A stretch of 64,000 nt of DNA from Thalassotalea psychrophila (lineage in GTDB: Bacteria; Pseudomonadota; Gammaproteobacteria; Enterobacterales; Alteromonadaceae): the NCBI RefSeq assembly GCF_031583595.1, contig NZ_CP134145.1, positions 3,534,001 to 3,598,000 of the forward strand. The letters are read 5' to 3'. The translations under genes were made by a program, and so were the position numbers. Below the pieces are notes generated by a model. It was given only the letters and a program-made list of their open reading frames with translations, ran no database searches and was not told where the DNA came from. Positions 18,723 to 27,080 of the stretch are shown here, one piece after another (within the stretch, counting starts at the first letter, position 1; every line of letters begins with the position of its first letter).

Positions 18723-20039
18723 ATGTCGAACGAATTGGTTAAAGCACCACTAACATCTGAAATGGATACAACAATGAAAACAAATAAAATATTTTATGGT
18801 TGGTGGATTGTGATAGGTACAATTATCGGGCTGTCGCTTGGATATAGCGTAATTGCTATGTCTTTTGGTACTTTTATCAAAGCGTTTGAAACAAGCTTCG
18901 GCTGGACCCGAGGGCAAATATCATTTGGTCCTACGATTATTGGTATTACGGCTATCGTGTTTTTCCCCTATGTCGGTCGAATGATAGATAAACATGGCGT
19001 TAAAAAAATATTGGTGCCTTCCACTTTCTTATTTGCCCTCACCATAGCGTCAATGTCACTACTTACTCCGTCAATTTGGCATTTATACGCTATGTGTGTT
19101 GTTATCCCATTATTAGGCGCTGGTACAGCTCCGTTAACCTATTCAAAATTATTAGTTAGCTGGTTTAATAAAAAGCGAGGCCTTGCTTTAGGTATTGGTT
19201 TAGCGGGTGTTGGGCTAGGTACTACGATGGTACCATTAATTGCTTCTTACTTTATGGAGCACTATACCTGGCGTGAAGCGTACCTTGCCATTGGCGTACT
19301 TATCTTAGTTATTGCCTTACCTATTAGTAAGTTTATTTTTAAAGATAAACCCAGTGATATTGGTTTATGTCCAGACGGATCAACTGATGCTCCTAGTGCA
19401 CAACAAACTTCTTTCTCAAAACCAAATACACAATTAGTCGGTTACACCACGAAAGAAGCAATTAAGCAAAAAACCTTCTGGTTGATGTTTACTTCATTTT
19501 TAATTACCGGTCTTTGTACTTCAACGGTCTTGGTACATTTAATTCCGATGATGACTGACCGCGGCATGAGTATCAAAGAAGCGATCGGCACTTTTGCTTA
19601 TTTAGGTATGTCGATTGTTGGTGGCCGATTACTCGCTGGCTATTTAATGGATAAGTTCTTTGCCCCTTATGTGGTTATCGCCTTTATGTTTGGTCCTGTC
19701 ATCGGTCTTGCTTTATTTGCCATGGGCGCGTCTGGTTTTGAAGCCGCTATTTGTACAGCATTAATTGGTATTGCCATTGGCGCTGAATTTGATGTGATGG
19801 CGTACTTTACTAGTAAGTACTTTGGTCAACGCTCATTTGGTGAAGTCTACGGTTATAGTTATTCAGGCTTTAAACTTGGCGCAAGTATCGGTCCTTTAAT
19901 CATGGGCTTAACTTTTGATGCGGTAGGGCGTTATACCGAAGTTTTATGGGCAATGTCAGCAATTATGATTCTCTGTTGTGTCTGTATACTGATGATGGGT
20001 AAGTACCCTGAGTTGCCAATTCGTAAAAGCGAAAGCTAA
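18723..20039 (+). CDS. MFS transporter, monocarboxylate/OFA-like
   Basis: Twelve-helix major facilitator, probably a proton-coupled importer of an organic acid. The 438 residues begin with a short polar leader, then FYGWWIVIGTIIGL, the start of helix 1 in the OFA/monocarboxylate-type subfamily. FPYVGRMIDKHGVKKIL is the MFS motif A loop and SWFNKKRGLALGIGLAG the second-half-loop pattern. The ATG at 18723 (GAGG upstream) replaces an in-frame TTG at 18663 that lies in the promoter. A GntR operator overlaps the promoter, so the substrate is probably the inducer or precursor of the adjacent pathway. Confidence 0.88.
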   Translation: MSNELVKAPLTSEMDTTMKTNKIFYGWWIVIGTIIGLSLGYSVIAMSFGTFIKAFETSFGWTRGQISFGPTIIGITAIVFFPYVGRMIDKHGVKKILVPSTFLFALTIASMSLLTPSIWHLYAMCVVIPLLGAGTAPLTYSKLLVSWFNKKRGLALGIGLAGVGLGTTMVPLIASYFMEHYTWREAYLAIGVLILVIALPISKFIFKDKPSDIGLCPDGSTDAPSAQQTSFSKPNTQLVGYTTKEAIKQKTFWLMFTSFLITGLCTSTVLVHLIPMMTDRGMSIKEAIGTFAYLGMSIVGGRLLAGYLMDKFFAPYVVIAFMFGPVIGLALFAMGASGFEAAICTALIGIAIGAEFDVMAYFTSKYFGQRSFGEVYGYSYSGFKLGASIGPLIMGLTFDAVGRYTEVLWAMSAIMILCCVCILMMGKYPELPIRKSES

Positions 20040-20108
20040 TGGTTCTACCTTTCTAGTCCTAGTAACTCCCTAGAGTCTGCAGTAGCTTTAATCAGTGCTG
20101 CGGGTTCG

Positions 20109-20141
20109 CCTTCTTTCAGTGTATACAATACAGAAAGAAGG
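20109..20141. promoter_or_regulatory. GntR-type operator inside a 9-bp inverted repeat
   Basis: TGTATACA at 20120-20127, bracketed by CCTTCTTTC (20109-20117) and GAAAGAAGG (20133-20141). It lies 50 bases before the aspartate-dehydrogenase-like start. Confidence 0.5.
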
Positions 20142-20190
20142 AATACAAAAACAAGCAACGTTTAAAATAACACATATTGAAGATTTAATT

Positions 20191-21003
20191 ATGAAAAACA
20201 CGTTAAAAGTAGGTATTGCTGGCTTTGGTACTATTGGCCAAGTTGTCGGCCAGGCACTAGATGATGGTATGGAAGGTTTAGAGCTAACCGCAATTACATC
20301 AGGTAATCTGGATAAAGCCAAACAGAACCTTAAAAGTTTTAAAAAAACAGTCACCGTTGTTGCGGCACAAGACTTAGCTAATATCGTTGATGTTGTTGTT
20401 GAATGTGCACCTACATCAGCTTTTATGAGTGTTGCCGAACCAACGTTAAAACAGGGAAAAATCTTAGTAACTGTAAGCGGAGCAGCTATATTGCAAAACC
20501 CTAACATTGTTGATGTTGCTAAAAATAGCGGCGGACAAATCATTCTAGCTACCGGTGCCCTTTTGGGTTTAGATGCAGTTCGAGCTGCAGCTGAAAGCAC
20601 TATCCATTCAGTAACTATGGTTACTCGTAAGCCACCAACATCTTTAACTAAAGCAAAGTACATTGTCGAGAACAACATCGATATATCGAATTTAACTGAG
20701 CCATTGCAAGTCTTTAAAGGTAGTGCTCGTGAAGGCGCCGAAAAATTCCCATCAAACGTCAACGTAGCTGCAGCACTTGGATTAGCCGGCGTGGGCGCGG
20801 ATAAAACTCAATTAGAAATTTGGGCAGATCCGACTAAAACCAGAAATACCCATTACATCAATGTTGATGCCGATAGCGCAAGCTTTGCATTAACCATTGA
20901 GAATGTGCCAACCATTGAAAATCCGGGAACGGGTCGAATTACAGCATTAAGTGTAATAACCGCCCTGCGTTCAATTACTACACCACTTCGAGTTGGCAGC
21001 TAG
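20191..21003 (+). CDS. L-aspartate dehydrogenase-like oxidoreductase
   Basis: NAD(P)-dependent amino acid dehydrogenase of the NadX/AspDH family. The 270 residues have a Rossmann motif KVGIAGFGTIGQVVGQAL at the N-terminus, a middle GALLGLDAVRAA segment, and a C-terminal aspartate dehydrogenase domain with KFPSNVNVAAALGLAG, WADPTKTRNTHYI (the catalytic-region His) and IENPGTGRITALS. The ATG at 20191 is taken, not the upstream frame opening at 20095, which runs through the operator. NadX usually makes iminoaspartate for NAD synthesis. Here it sits in an aromatic catabolic cluster, so another amino or imino acid substrate is plausible. Confidence 0.85.
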   Translation: MKNTLKVGIAGFGTIGQVVGQALDDGMEGLELTAITSGNLDKAKQNLKSFKKTVTVVAAQDLANIVDVVVECAPTSAFMSVAEPTLKQGKILVTVSGAAILQNPNIVDVAKNSGGQIILATGALLGLDAVRAAAESTIHSVTMVTRKPPTSLTKAKYIVENNIDISNLTEPLQVFKGSAREGAEKFPSNVNVAAALGLAGVGADKTQLEIWADPTKTRNTHYINVDADSASFALTIENVPTIENPGTGRITALSVITALRSITTPLRVGS

Positions 21004-21044
21004 AAAGAATAGAAAAATTCAATTTACAAATTTAGGAAAATATT

Positions 21045-21488
21045 ATGAGTAAGAAAGTAATCAAATTAAAACATTTAGCCATGGCATCGGCCGATCCTGA
21101 TGCAAGCAGAGATTTCTTTGTAAACGTTATGGGCTGGTCTGTTGCCGGTGTTGTAGCTAGTCGTAATGCTAATGGTTATTACGTAACTGACGGCAATGTA
21201 AACTTGGCTATTTTAAATTTTAAAAATGGACCTGCTGCCGGAAAAGAATTTCCTCAAGGCTATGTTGGCCTGCACCATATTGGTTTTCAATGTGAAGATA
21301 TTGAAGCCATGGTCGGTGAGTTTCAAGAAAATGGTTACCAACCACGTCACGATGTAAATTTAGCTCAAGGATTAGGTAAAAATCCTGCTAAAGATAATGC
21401 TGAATATAAAATGAATGGACCAGAAAACATCATGGTTGATATTTCTGAGCGTGGCTGGGTAGGCACAGAAACCTATAAAACATTATAG
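21045..21488 (+). CDS. VOC-superfamily (glyoxalase/dioxygenase fold) protein
   Basis: Single vicinal-oxygen-chelate domain of 147 residues. LKHLAMASADPDASRDFFVN is the first beta-alpha unit with a candidate metal His; GYVGLHHIGFQCEDIEAMV supplies two His in the second half; and NIMVDISERGW ends the fold with Asp where the usual Glu ligand would be. It could be a lyase, isomerase or extradiol-type dioxygenase. AGGAAA precedes the ATG. It is in line with the aspartate-dehydrogenase gene (41-base gap) and probably cotranscribed. Confidence 0.8.
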   Translation: MSKKVIKLKHLAMASADPDASRDFFVNVMGWSVAGVVASRNANGYYVTDGNVNLAILNFKNGPAAGKEFPQGYVGLHHIGFQCEDIEAMVGEFQENGYQPRHDVNLAQGLGKNPAKDNAEYKMNGPENIMVDISERGWVGTETYKTL

Positions 21489-21522
21489 ACATAAGGCTTA
21501 AGATAAATAGGTGATATTGGCG

Positions 21523-22260
21523 ATGATGGCAAATGAGGTGAGTCTGTTTATAATCGCTATTTTCACCTCCACTCTGGCCGGAATTTGTGCCATGGGTGGT
21601 GGCATGATCTTAGTATTAATATTACCGTTTTTTGTGCCTGCAACTGCAATTATCCCTATTCATGGTATTACCCAATTTGCCAGTAACAGTTCAAGATTAG
21701 CGTTTTGCTTTAAACATGTATATTGGCCTTTTGTTGGTCAGTTCATCATAGGAGCATTAGTAGGCACCGCACTGTTCAGTACATTTTTAATTAATATTTC
21801 CAGCCAAAATTTACCATTATTTATTTCAGTGTATTTATTATTAACGCTTTGGTTAAAACCCATTGAAAGATTATTTAGTAAATTTGAAAGCTTTTATATT
21901 GTTGGTGCAATTCAAGCTGGACTTGGGTTATTAGTAGGTGCTCCGGGGCCAATAACCGTTACTTTATTGTATAAAAAGCTTACTGAAAAAGAGCAAATTA
22001 TCGCTACCGCTTCATTGTTAATGGGTATTACCAACTTAAATAAAGTTTTAGTGTACAGCGTGATCGGTTTTCAATTTTTAGAGTACTGGCAATTGATTTT
22101 AGCCTCGGTTGTTGGTGCTACATTCGGTTCAATACTGGGTAATTATTTACGCAACAAAATACCAAATCAACATTTTATGGTGTTATTAAAGTTTATATTA
22201 ACTAGTTTGGCCTTATGTACTTGCGTTCGTACACTGCAATTACCCCATACCTTAAATTAA
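21523..22260 (+). CDS. TauE/SafE-family membrane permease, copy 1
   Basis: Polytopic exporter of the TauE/SafE (DUF81) family, which moves sulfite, organosulfonates or other small anions. The 245 residues have about eight hydrophobic segments; the N-terminal half has AGICAMGGGMILVLILPF and HGITQFASNSSRLAF, the second half LLVGAPGPITVTLLYK. The ATG at 21523 is chosen because AGGTGA lies 8 bases upstream; a GTG at 21511 is the alternative. A second member is at 31508-32332. Confidence 0.85.
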   Translation: MMANEVSLFIIAIFTSTLAGICAMGGGMILVLILPFFVPATAIIPIHGITQFASNSSRLAFCFKHVYWPFVGQFIIGALVGTALFSTFLINISSQNLPLFISVYLLLTLWLKPIERLFSKFESFYIVGAIQAGLGLLVGAPGPITVTLLYKKLTEKEQIIATASLLMGITNLNKVLVYSVIGFQFLEYWQLILASVVGATFGSILGNYLRNKIPNQHFMVLLKFILTSLALCTCVRTLQLPHTLN

Positions 22261-22294
22261 TCATGTTTTTACAACTAACACTCCAGGAAAAACT

Positions 22295-22612
22295 ATGCCT
22301 AAAATCACTTTTATCCAACGAAATGGCGATAAGAAAACTGTAACTGCAGAAAACGGTTTAAGCCTTATGGTTGCCGCTGTTGAAAATAATATCCAAGGTA
22401 TTCCCGCTATTTGCAATGGTTGTTGTAGTTGTGGCACTTGTTTAATTTCGGTTGATGGAACTTACATAGATAAATTATCCACTAAGTATTTTGGTGAGGA
22501 ACAAGTGCTATCAAAACTAAAAAACTCTAATAAAAATTCACGTTTAGCATGTCAAATAATTGTCACTGATAAACTCCATGATATGAAGGTTAAAGTTAGT
22601 GAAAAACTTTAA
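22295..22612 (+). CDS. 2Fe-2S ferredoxin, putidaredoxin/adrenodoxin type
   Basis: Small soluble electron carrier of 105 residues. The cluster ligands are C40, C46, C49 and C86, in CNGCCSCGTC and RLACQI; the C-x5-C-x2-C spacing with the fourth Cys 37 residues later is the adrenodoxin/putidaredoxin pattern, not the plant type. Two additional cysteines, C43 and C44, lie inside the loop. Such ferredoxins usually serve a P450 or ring-hydroxylating oxygenase, but none is encoded in the window. CAGGAAA precedes the ATG. Confidence 0.9.
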   Translation: MPKITFIQRNGDKKTVTAENGLSLMVAAVENNIQGIPAICNGCCSCGTCLISVDGTYIDKLSTKYFGEEQVLSKLKNSNKNSRLACQIIVTDKLHDMKVKVSEKL

Positions 22613-22773
22613 CTTCATCACATTATAATATCCATACACAAACTCATATAACAAGGCAATAATTCACGATAACCAGTACTGTTCACACCTGATTTGCATC
22701 AATTTATTAACAATTCCTCAAGATATAGTAATAGCAAGTCCGTTAAGTTTTTTCCCACTCAGTGAGAACAAAC

Positions 22774-22791
22774 TTAATGGAATTGGTATAA
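22774..22791. repeat. Dispersed 18-mer, copy 1
   Basis: TTAATGGAATTGGTATAA, 30 bases before the second dioxygenase gene. Near-identical copies are at 52031-52048 and, inverted, 61841-61858. Confidence 0.5.
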
Positions 22792-22821
22792 GATAACACT
22801 AACAAAACAGAGGAAGCTATT

Positions 22822-23358
22822 ATGGCTATGCCAAAAGCATTAAACGTGCAAAAGTGGATTAACGACAATCAACACTTATTAAAACGCCCTCCGGTAAATA
22901 ATGAATTAATTTTCAAAGATGCCGATATGATGGTGATGATGGTAGGCGGGCCTAATGAGCGCTTAGATTATCATTGTAATCCTGTTGAAGAATTATTTTA
23001 TCAACTCAAAGGGAATTGTTATTTAAATTCATTCGATGAGGGCGGCAAGCCGTGTGAAATTCATATAAAAGAAGGCGAAATGCTGATGTTACCCGCAGGT
23101 GTATTGCATTCTCCACAGCGACCAGAGCCCGACAGCATTTGTTTAGTTGTAGAGCCGGCAAGACCTGAGGGACAATTAGATAAGCTGCAATGGCACTGTG
23201 GAAATTGTTATGAAATGGTCTATCAAATTGAAGCTGAAATATTGTCTATTGTTGAAGACTTGCCCAAAGCCTATGAAGCTTTTCACAACAATATGGATGC
23301 AAGAACGTGTAAAAATTGTGGCACTATTCATCCAGGCAAAGAAAAACTAACTAATTAG
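22822..23358 (+). CDS. nbaC: 3-hydroxyanthranilate 3,4-dioxygenase, copy 2
   Basis: Second 178-residue cupin dioxygenase. Iron ligands H51 and E57 lie in NERLDYHCNPVEELFYQ and H96 in VLHSPQRPEP; the substrate-site Arg residues and VVEPARPEG Glu are also kept, and CGNC and CKNC form the C-terminal metal site. Nothing indicates loss of activity. It lacks the N-terminal seven residues of copy 1 and differs at many other positions, so it is an old paralog or a separate acquisition. GAGGAAG precedes the ATG. It ends the plus-strand gene run that starts with the MFS gene. Confidence 0.93.
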   Translation: MAMPKALNVQKWINDNQHLLKRPPVNNELIFKDADMMVMMVGGPNERLDYHCNPVEELFYQLKGNCYLNSFDEGGKPCEIHIKEGEMLMLPAGVLHSPQRPEPDSICLVVEPARPEGQLDKLQWHCGNCYEMVYQIEAEILSIVEDLPKAYEAFHNNMDARTCKNCGTIHPGKEKLTN

Positions 23359-23385
23359 CAGATAATTAATGGGCTTGGTATAACA

Positions 23386-23418
23386 CCTCATATTATCCTT
23401 TTAGTGGATAATATGAGG
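23386..23418. terminator. Perfect 13-bp hairpin between convergent genes
   Basis: CCTCATATTATCC (23386-23398), loop TTTTAGT, GGATAATATGAGG (23406-23418). It probably ends both the second dioxygenase gene and the Fe-S membrane protein gene. There is no long T run. Confidence 0.6.
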
Positions 23419-23425
23419 CCTTAGA

Positions 23426-24484
23426 CTATATATTGCTTACTTTAATTGCATATTCCGGACGCGTACTCCAACTTCTTTTCTGTCTGTTTAGGTTTCGAAA
23501 CAGCATAAACCAAACAAAGAACAACGCACTCGCCAATTTAAGCACAATAGGAAACCAACCTGGTAAAGTATCAGATAGATTGATTAGTACTCCATCATCA
23601 GGGTATAGGCCCATACCGACAAGAGAGGGCAAACGATACCAGTAATAACAAATTACAGCTGACGTTGCGAAAACCTTATTCACATCACGAATCGCTGCTG
23701 GAGCAAGTAGCTTTCTTAGTAACAGGTATATGGCAAGAGATATAAGCCCAGCGCCTAGTGGCAATGCATATGCAGTGACCACCTGCCAAAAACCAACCTC
23801 TACGTAATCAGGAACATGATACCAGCCCCAGATATAACCGACAAAACCACCAGTCATCACTAAACCTGATAATTTTTCCATAGATACATTTCGAGTTATT
23901 GCTGCCGACATTTGCCTGGTTGAGTCAGGGCAAATAGACGTGCATTTTTCACAAGTTGTACAGTGCGCATTATCAGTGGTAAAAGCTGGTGTACTGCCAT
24001 AAAGGCGCTCCACGGAATGTATTGGACAAAGCGAGGCACACCAGCCACTTCGCCATTGATATTTATATCCCATAACAATGGCAATAGCTGTAGCGATTAA
24101 TAGCATTACGGCAGTGGAAGGACCGCTAGTGTTGAGTAACAAATGTCTAAGCGGGACAATTAATATTAACGCAACAACGCCAGCAGAAAACAGTTTACCT
24201 GTGTTGTGAATACTTATTTTTTTCTGCTGAGAAAGCCCTAGCTTAGTTAGCAGCAATGCCGAGGATGACATTGGGCATATATTGCGCCATACCCCAGGAA
24301 TAATAACCACAATTGCTGGTGCTATAGGAATTAATAAATTCCAAAAAAGTAAAATACCAAGATCTGGTTTAAATAAAAGTAAACTGACAATGATGACACC
24401 AATTAGCCACAAAATAGTTTGTACTATTTTCCATGCTAGGCTTGGCATTGATAACTTTAGTACAGAAACTTTTGCAAATGACAT
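23426..24484 (-). CDS. Polytopic membrane protein with 4Fe-4S ferredoxin domain
   Basis: The 352 residues hold about nine hydrophobic segments and a central cysteine-rich loop. NICPMSSSA and WCASLCPIHSVE resemble the Fer4_5 type motifs of NapH/NosR/FixG-like proteins, and CTTCEKCTSICPDS can ligate a 4Fe-4S cluster. It probably moves electrons across or along the membrane, possibly to the neighbouring 2Fe-2S ferredoxin; that link is inference. The ATG at 24484 has GGAGAG 5 bases upstream and is preferred to the TTG at 24496. It is convergent with the second dioxygenase gene. Confidence 0.75.
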   Translation of the reverse strand: MSFAKVSVLKLSMPSLAWKIVQTILWLIGVIIVSLLLFKPDLGILLFWNLLIPIAPAIVVIIPGVWRNICPMSSSALLLTKLGLSQQKKISIHNTGKLFSAGVVALILIVPLRHLLLNTSGPSTAVMLLIATAIAIVMGYKYQWRSGWCASLCPIHSVERLYGSTPAFTTDNAHCTTCEKCTSICPDSTRQMSAAITRNVSMEKLSGLVMTGGFVGYIWGWYHVPDYVEVGFWQVVTAYALPLGAGLISLAIYLLLRKLLAPAAIRDVNKVFATSAVICYYWYRLPSLVGMGLYPDDGVLINLSDTLPGWFPIVLKLASALFFVWFMLFRNLNRQKRSWSTRPEYAIKVSNI

Positions 24485-24706
24485 GCTGCTCTCCAATAAT
24501 ATTTTTATTCTGCTAACTAAATAAATAGTTATTGGTTTAAAACATATCAGTGATGATTAGCTTGCTCTTACGTATTATTAACAAACTGTGAGTTATTTTA
24601 AAATACGTCAGACTTTTTAATATTACGTTGGATAATGCTCGCGATAAGCCCTTAAATATATGAGTGATAAAAGTTAGCTTTTGCGCTCAAACTTAAAGTT
24701 GCATAT

Positions 24707-25393
24707 CTATTTTTGTCTCATCAAATAGTCTAATGTGCCCATACTAGTATTAGAAATATGATTTTTCATCGCATTAAAAGCCATTTCTTTTTGGCTTTTA
24801 CTTATGGCTTCAACGAGATCTTCATGTTCGAGAAATGATGCTTCGAGACGATTACGTTTTTCAAATAACCAAGGTTGACGATACAAACTAAGCCGTTTTC
24901 GTAACGTACTAATGGTTTCTAGCAAGGTTATATTGCGAGAGCCTTGATGAATAGCGTGATGAATTTGGTTATTTAAGTTGGCAAATTCATCAACACTTTC
25001 AGATTCTACAGCTTGTTTAGACTGCTCATGCAAACGCAGTAATTGTTTTCGCTCAACCATAGTCATACGTTCTGCACTAAGGCCTGCACACAATGCTTCC
25101 AATTCAGCCAAGGCTTCATACATATCGGCCAGTTGATCGATATCTAACTCAATAACAGCAACACCTTTATGAGGCTTACTTTCCACTAAACCATTGGTGT
25201 GCAATAAACGAAAAGCTTCACGTATAGGCGTTCGAGATGCACCGTATTGATCAGCTATGTCTTGCTCTTCGAGCTTTTGTCCTGGTTTTAATTCACCAGA
25301 TATAATTGCGCTAGAAAGTTGATTATAAATTTTATCGGAAATGGTTAAACTGGCCATAGAACATACTGAGTTATTAGGAAGAGTTAATAACAT
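24707..25393 (-). CDS. GntR-family regulator, FCD (FadR) type
   Basis: DNA-binding repressor or activator with a winged-helix N-terminus, about residues 15-80 (KIYNQLSSAIISGELKPGQK, then SRTPIREAFRLLHTNGLV as recognition region). The C-terminal FCD ligand domain carries ALAELEALCAG, NNQIHHAIHQGSRN and MKNHI, which supply its metal-binding His. The 228-residue form starts at 25393; an ATG at 25357 is equally possible, and neither has a good ribosome site. Its leader holds a 50-bp structured repeat and a TGTGTACA palindrome, so it probably autoregulates. Proposed controller of the MFS, aspartate-dehydrogenase and FAH operons. Confidence 0.88.
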   Translation of the reverse strand: MLLTLPNNSVCSMASLTISDKIYNQLSSAIISGELKPGQKLEEQDIADQYGASRTPIREAFRLLHTNGLVESKPHKGVAVIELDIDQLADMYEALAELEALCAGLSAERMTMVERKQLLRLHEQSKQAVESESVDEFANLNNQIHHAIHQGSRNITLLETISTLRKRLSLYRQPWLFEKRNRLEASFLEHEDLVEAISKSQKEMAFNAMKNHISNTSMGTLDYLMRQK

Positions 25394-25420
25394 AGTACGT
25401 TAAAGCAGATAACTTGCAAA

Positions 25421-25470
25421 GTTACAAATCTATTGCCATCCTTGGCGATTTGCATTCCTTCATCCCTGAA
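25421..25470. repeat. Structured repeat, short form, in the gntR leader
   Basis: A 50-base copy that differs at three positions from the short copy at 55201-55250, with the next seven bases GTAAAAA also shared. It retains the outer CAAATC/GATTTG stem and an inner GCCA/TGGC stem. Confidence 0.8.
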
Positions 25471-25493
25471 GTAAAAATACAAGCGCTACACAT

Positions 25494-25501
25494 TGTGTAC
25501 A
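25494..25501. promoter_or_regulatory. Putative GntR operator ahead of gntR
   Basis: TGTGTACA, one base from the TGTATACA found at three other promoters of this block. It fits autoregulation. Confidence 0.4.
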
Positions 25502-25591
25502 ACGTTTGTTACTAGGGAGGTTTAAACTAAATCGTTAGGATGAGTTTAGTAACCTGATCTTGGGATAATGAGTGTTTATTCTGAGTTCAGG

Positions 25592-27079
25592 TTAAGCATC
25601 CAAATTCATACAAAAGACTTTTGTATGGGTCATTTCTTTTATTGCAAATTTAACGCCTTCTCTACCCATGCTGCCGCGTTTTGCACCGCCAAATGGCATA
25701 GCATCTAAACGGTAGTCACTGGAGTCATTTACCATAACCCCTGCAACATCAAGCTCACGAGATACTTTCATTGCAGTATTAATGTTTGCAGTAAATACTG
25801 CGCCATGAATTGAGAATTCAACATTATTGGCTAGTTCAATGGTTTCATCTAAATCGCTAAATGGAAATAAGCTTACCACTGGGCCAAAGGCTTCTTGGCA
25901 AATCAAATTTTCACTTTGTGCAACATTATCTAATGCCGTTGGGTAATAACATGCGCCATCACGTTTGCCGCCTACTAACAAATTAGCACCTTTATTAACT
26001 GCGCTATTTACCCAGTTTTCGATACGTTTGGCTTCAGTTTCGTTGATCATAGGTCCAATGTCATTGCCATCAATTAACTGATCGCCAACTTTCAACTGCG
26101 CGGTTTGTTCAATAAATTTCGCTTTGAACTGCTGATAGATGCCCTGTTCAATGTAAATACGTTGTACACCAATACAGTTTTGGCCAACGGCCCAATATGA
26201 ACCTGATACACAAGACTCTACAGCTTTATCAATGTTACTGTCATTCATCACAATCACCGGTGAATTAGCGCCAAGCTCCATCGCTAGCTTTTTAATGCCG
26301 GCATTTTTGGCAATAATTTCACCCGATGCTTCACCACCAGTGTAAGTCACCATTGCTACATCTTTGCTAGAAACCAACTGCTCAGCAAAGTCTCTGGCAT
26401 AACCGGTAAGTACGTTCACTTGCCCTGCTGGTAAGCCACTTTCAATTAACACTTCTACCAGCTTAATTGCCGATAAAGGAGCTTGTTGAGATGGCTTTAA
26501 AATAACTGAATTACCTGCCGCAAGTGCTGGCCCTAATTTATGGGCAGCAAGATTTAACGGGTCATTAAATGGCGTGATAGCGACAATAACCCCAAGTGGC
26601 ATGTGCTCATAAAAACCTATACGGTTTTCGCCACCGGTAAAACTATCAAACTTCACCGTTTCACCAGTTAATCGAGTTGCTTCTTCAGCCGATAAATTAA
26701 GCGTATTAGCACAACGAGTAACCTCTTTTCGAGCTGCAACAATTGACTTACCAGTTTCAAGCGCTATTGTTTGCGCAAACTCTTCAAGCCTGGCCAACAC
26801 CTTTTGCGCTGCGCCTTTTAAAATATCTGCACGTTGATGACTTGGTTGATATTGATTACGTTTAAAAGCTTGTCTGGCACTTTGTATTGCTTGGTCAACA
26901 TGGTCATTATTCGCACACGACACTTCACTAATAATGCTGTTATCAAATGAATTAATAATGGACATTGTTTGCTTAGCGCCAATCCAATCACCATTAATTA
27001 AAATAGTGTTATTGCTGTTTTGCTCACTGTCGCTAGATACTGTCAGGCTATCGTTAAGTTTAGTCGCTAATGCTGGCAT
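25592..27079 (-). CDS. NAD(P)-dependent aldehyde dehydrogenase
   Basis: Aldehyde dehydrogenase superfamily, 495 residues. IVAITPFNDPLNLAAHKLGPA gives the oxyanion Asn, VTYTGGEASGE the cofactor site, LAMELGANSPVIVMND the general base and VGQNCIGVQRIYIE the catalytic Cys; the end reads MPFGGAKRGSMGREGVKFA. The motif around the Cys groups it with lactaldehyde/phosphonoacetaldehyde-type enzymes, but the substrate is unknown. It starts 1 base after the ThDP enzyme stop, so it probably oxidises the aldehyde that enzyme releases. Confidence 0.88.
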   Translation of the reverse strand: MPALATKLNDSLTVSSDSEQNSNNTILINGDWIGAKQTMSIINSFDNSIISEVSCANNDHVDQAIQSARQAFKRNQYQPSHQRADILKGAAQKVLARLEEFAQTIALETGKSIVAARKEVTRCANTLNLSAEEATRLTGETVKFDSFTGGENRIGFYEHMPLGVIVAITPFNDPLNLAAHKLGPALAAGNSVILKPSQQAPLSAIKLVEVLIESGLPAGQVNVLTGYARDFAEQLVSSKDVAMVTYTGGEASGEIIAKNAGIKKLAMELGANSPVIVMNDSNIDKAVESCVSGSYWAVGQNCIGVQRIYIEQGIYQQFKAKFIEQTAQLKVGDQLIDGNDIGPMINETEAKRIENWVNSAVNKGANLLVGGKRDGACYYPTALDNVAQSENLICQEAFGPVVSLFPFSDLDETIELANNVEFSIHGAVFTANINTAMKVSRELDVAGVMVNDSSDYRLDAMPFGGAKRGSMGREGVKFAIKEMTHTKVFCMNLDA

Positions 27080-27080
27080 T

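Noticed and set aside
20088..20762. 224-codon minus frame opposite the aspartate-dehydrogenase-like gene
   Set aside because: It is an antisense shadow of a well-supported gene; the product is Ser/Thr/Ala-rich with no motif.
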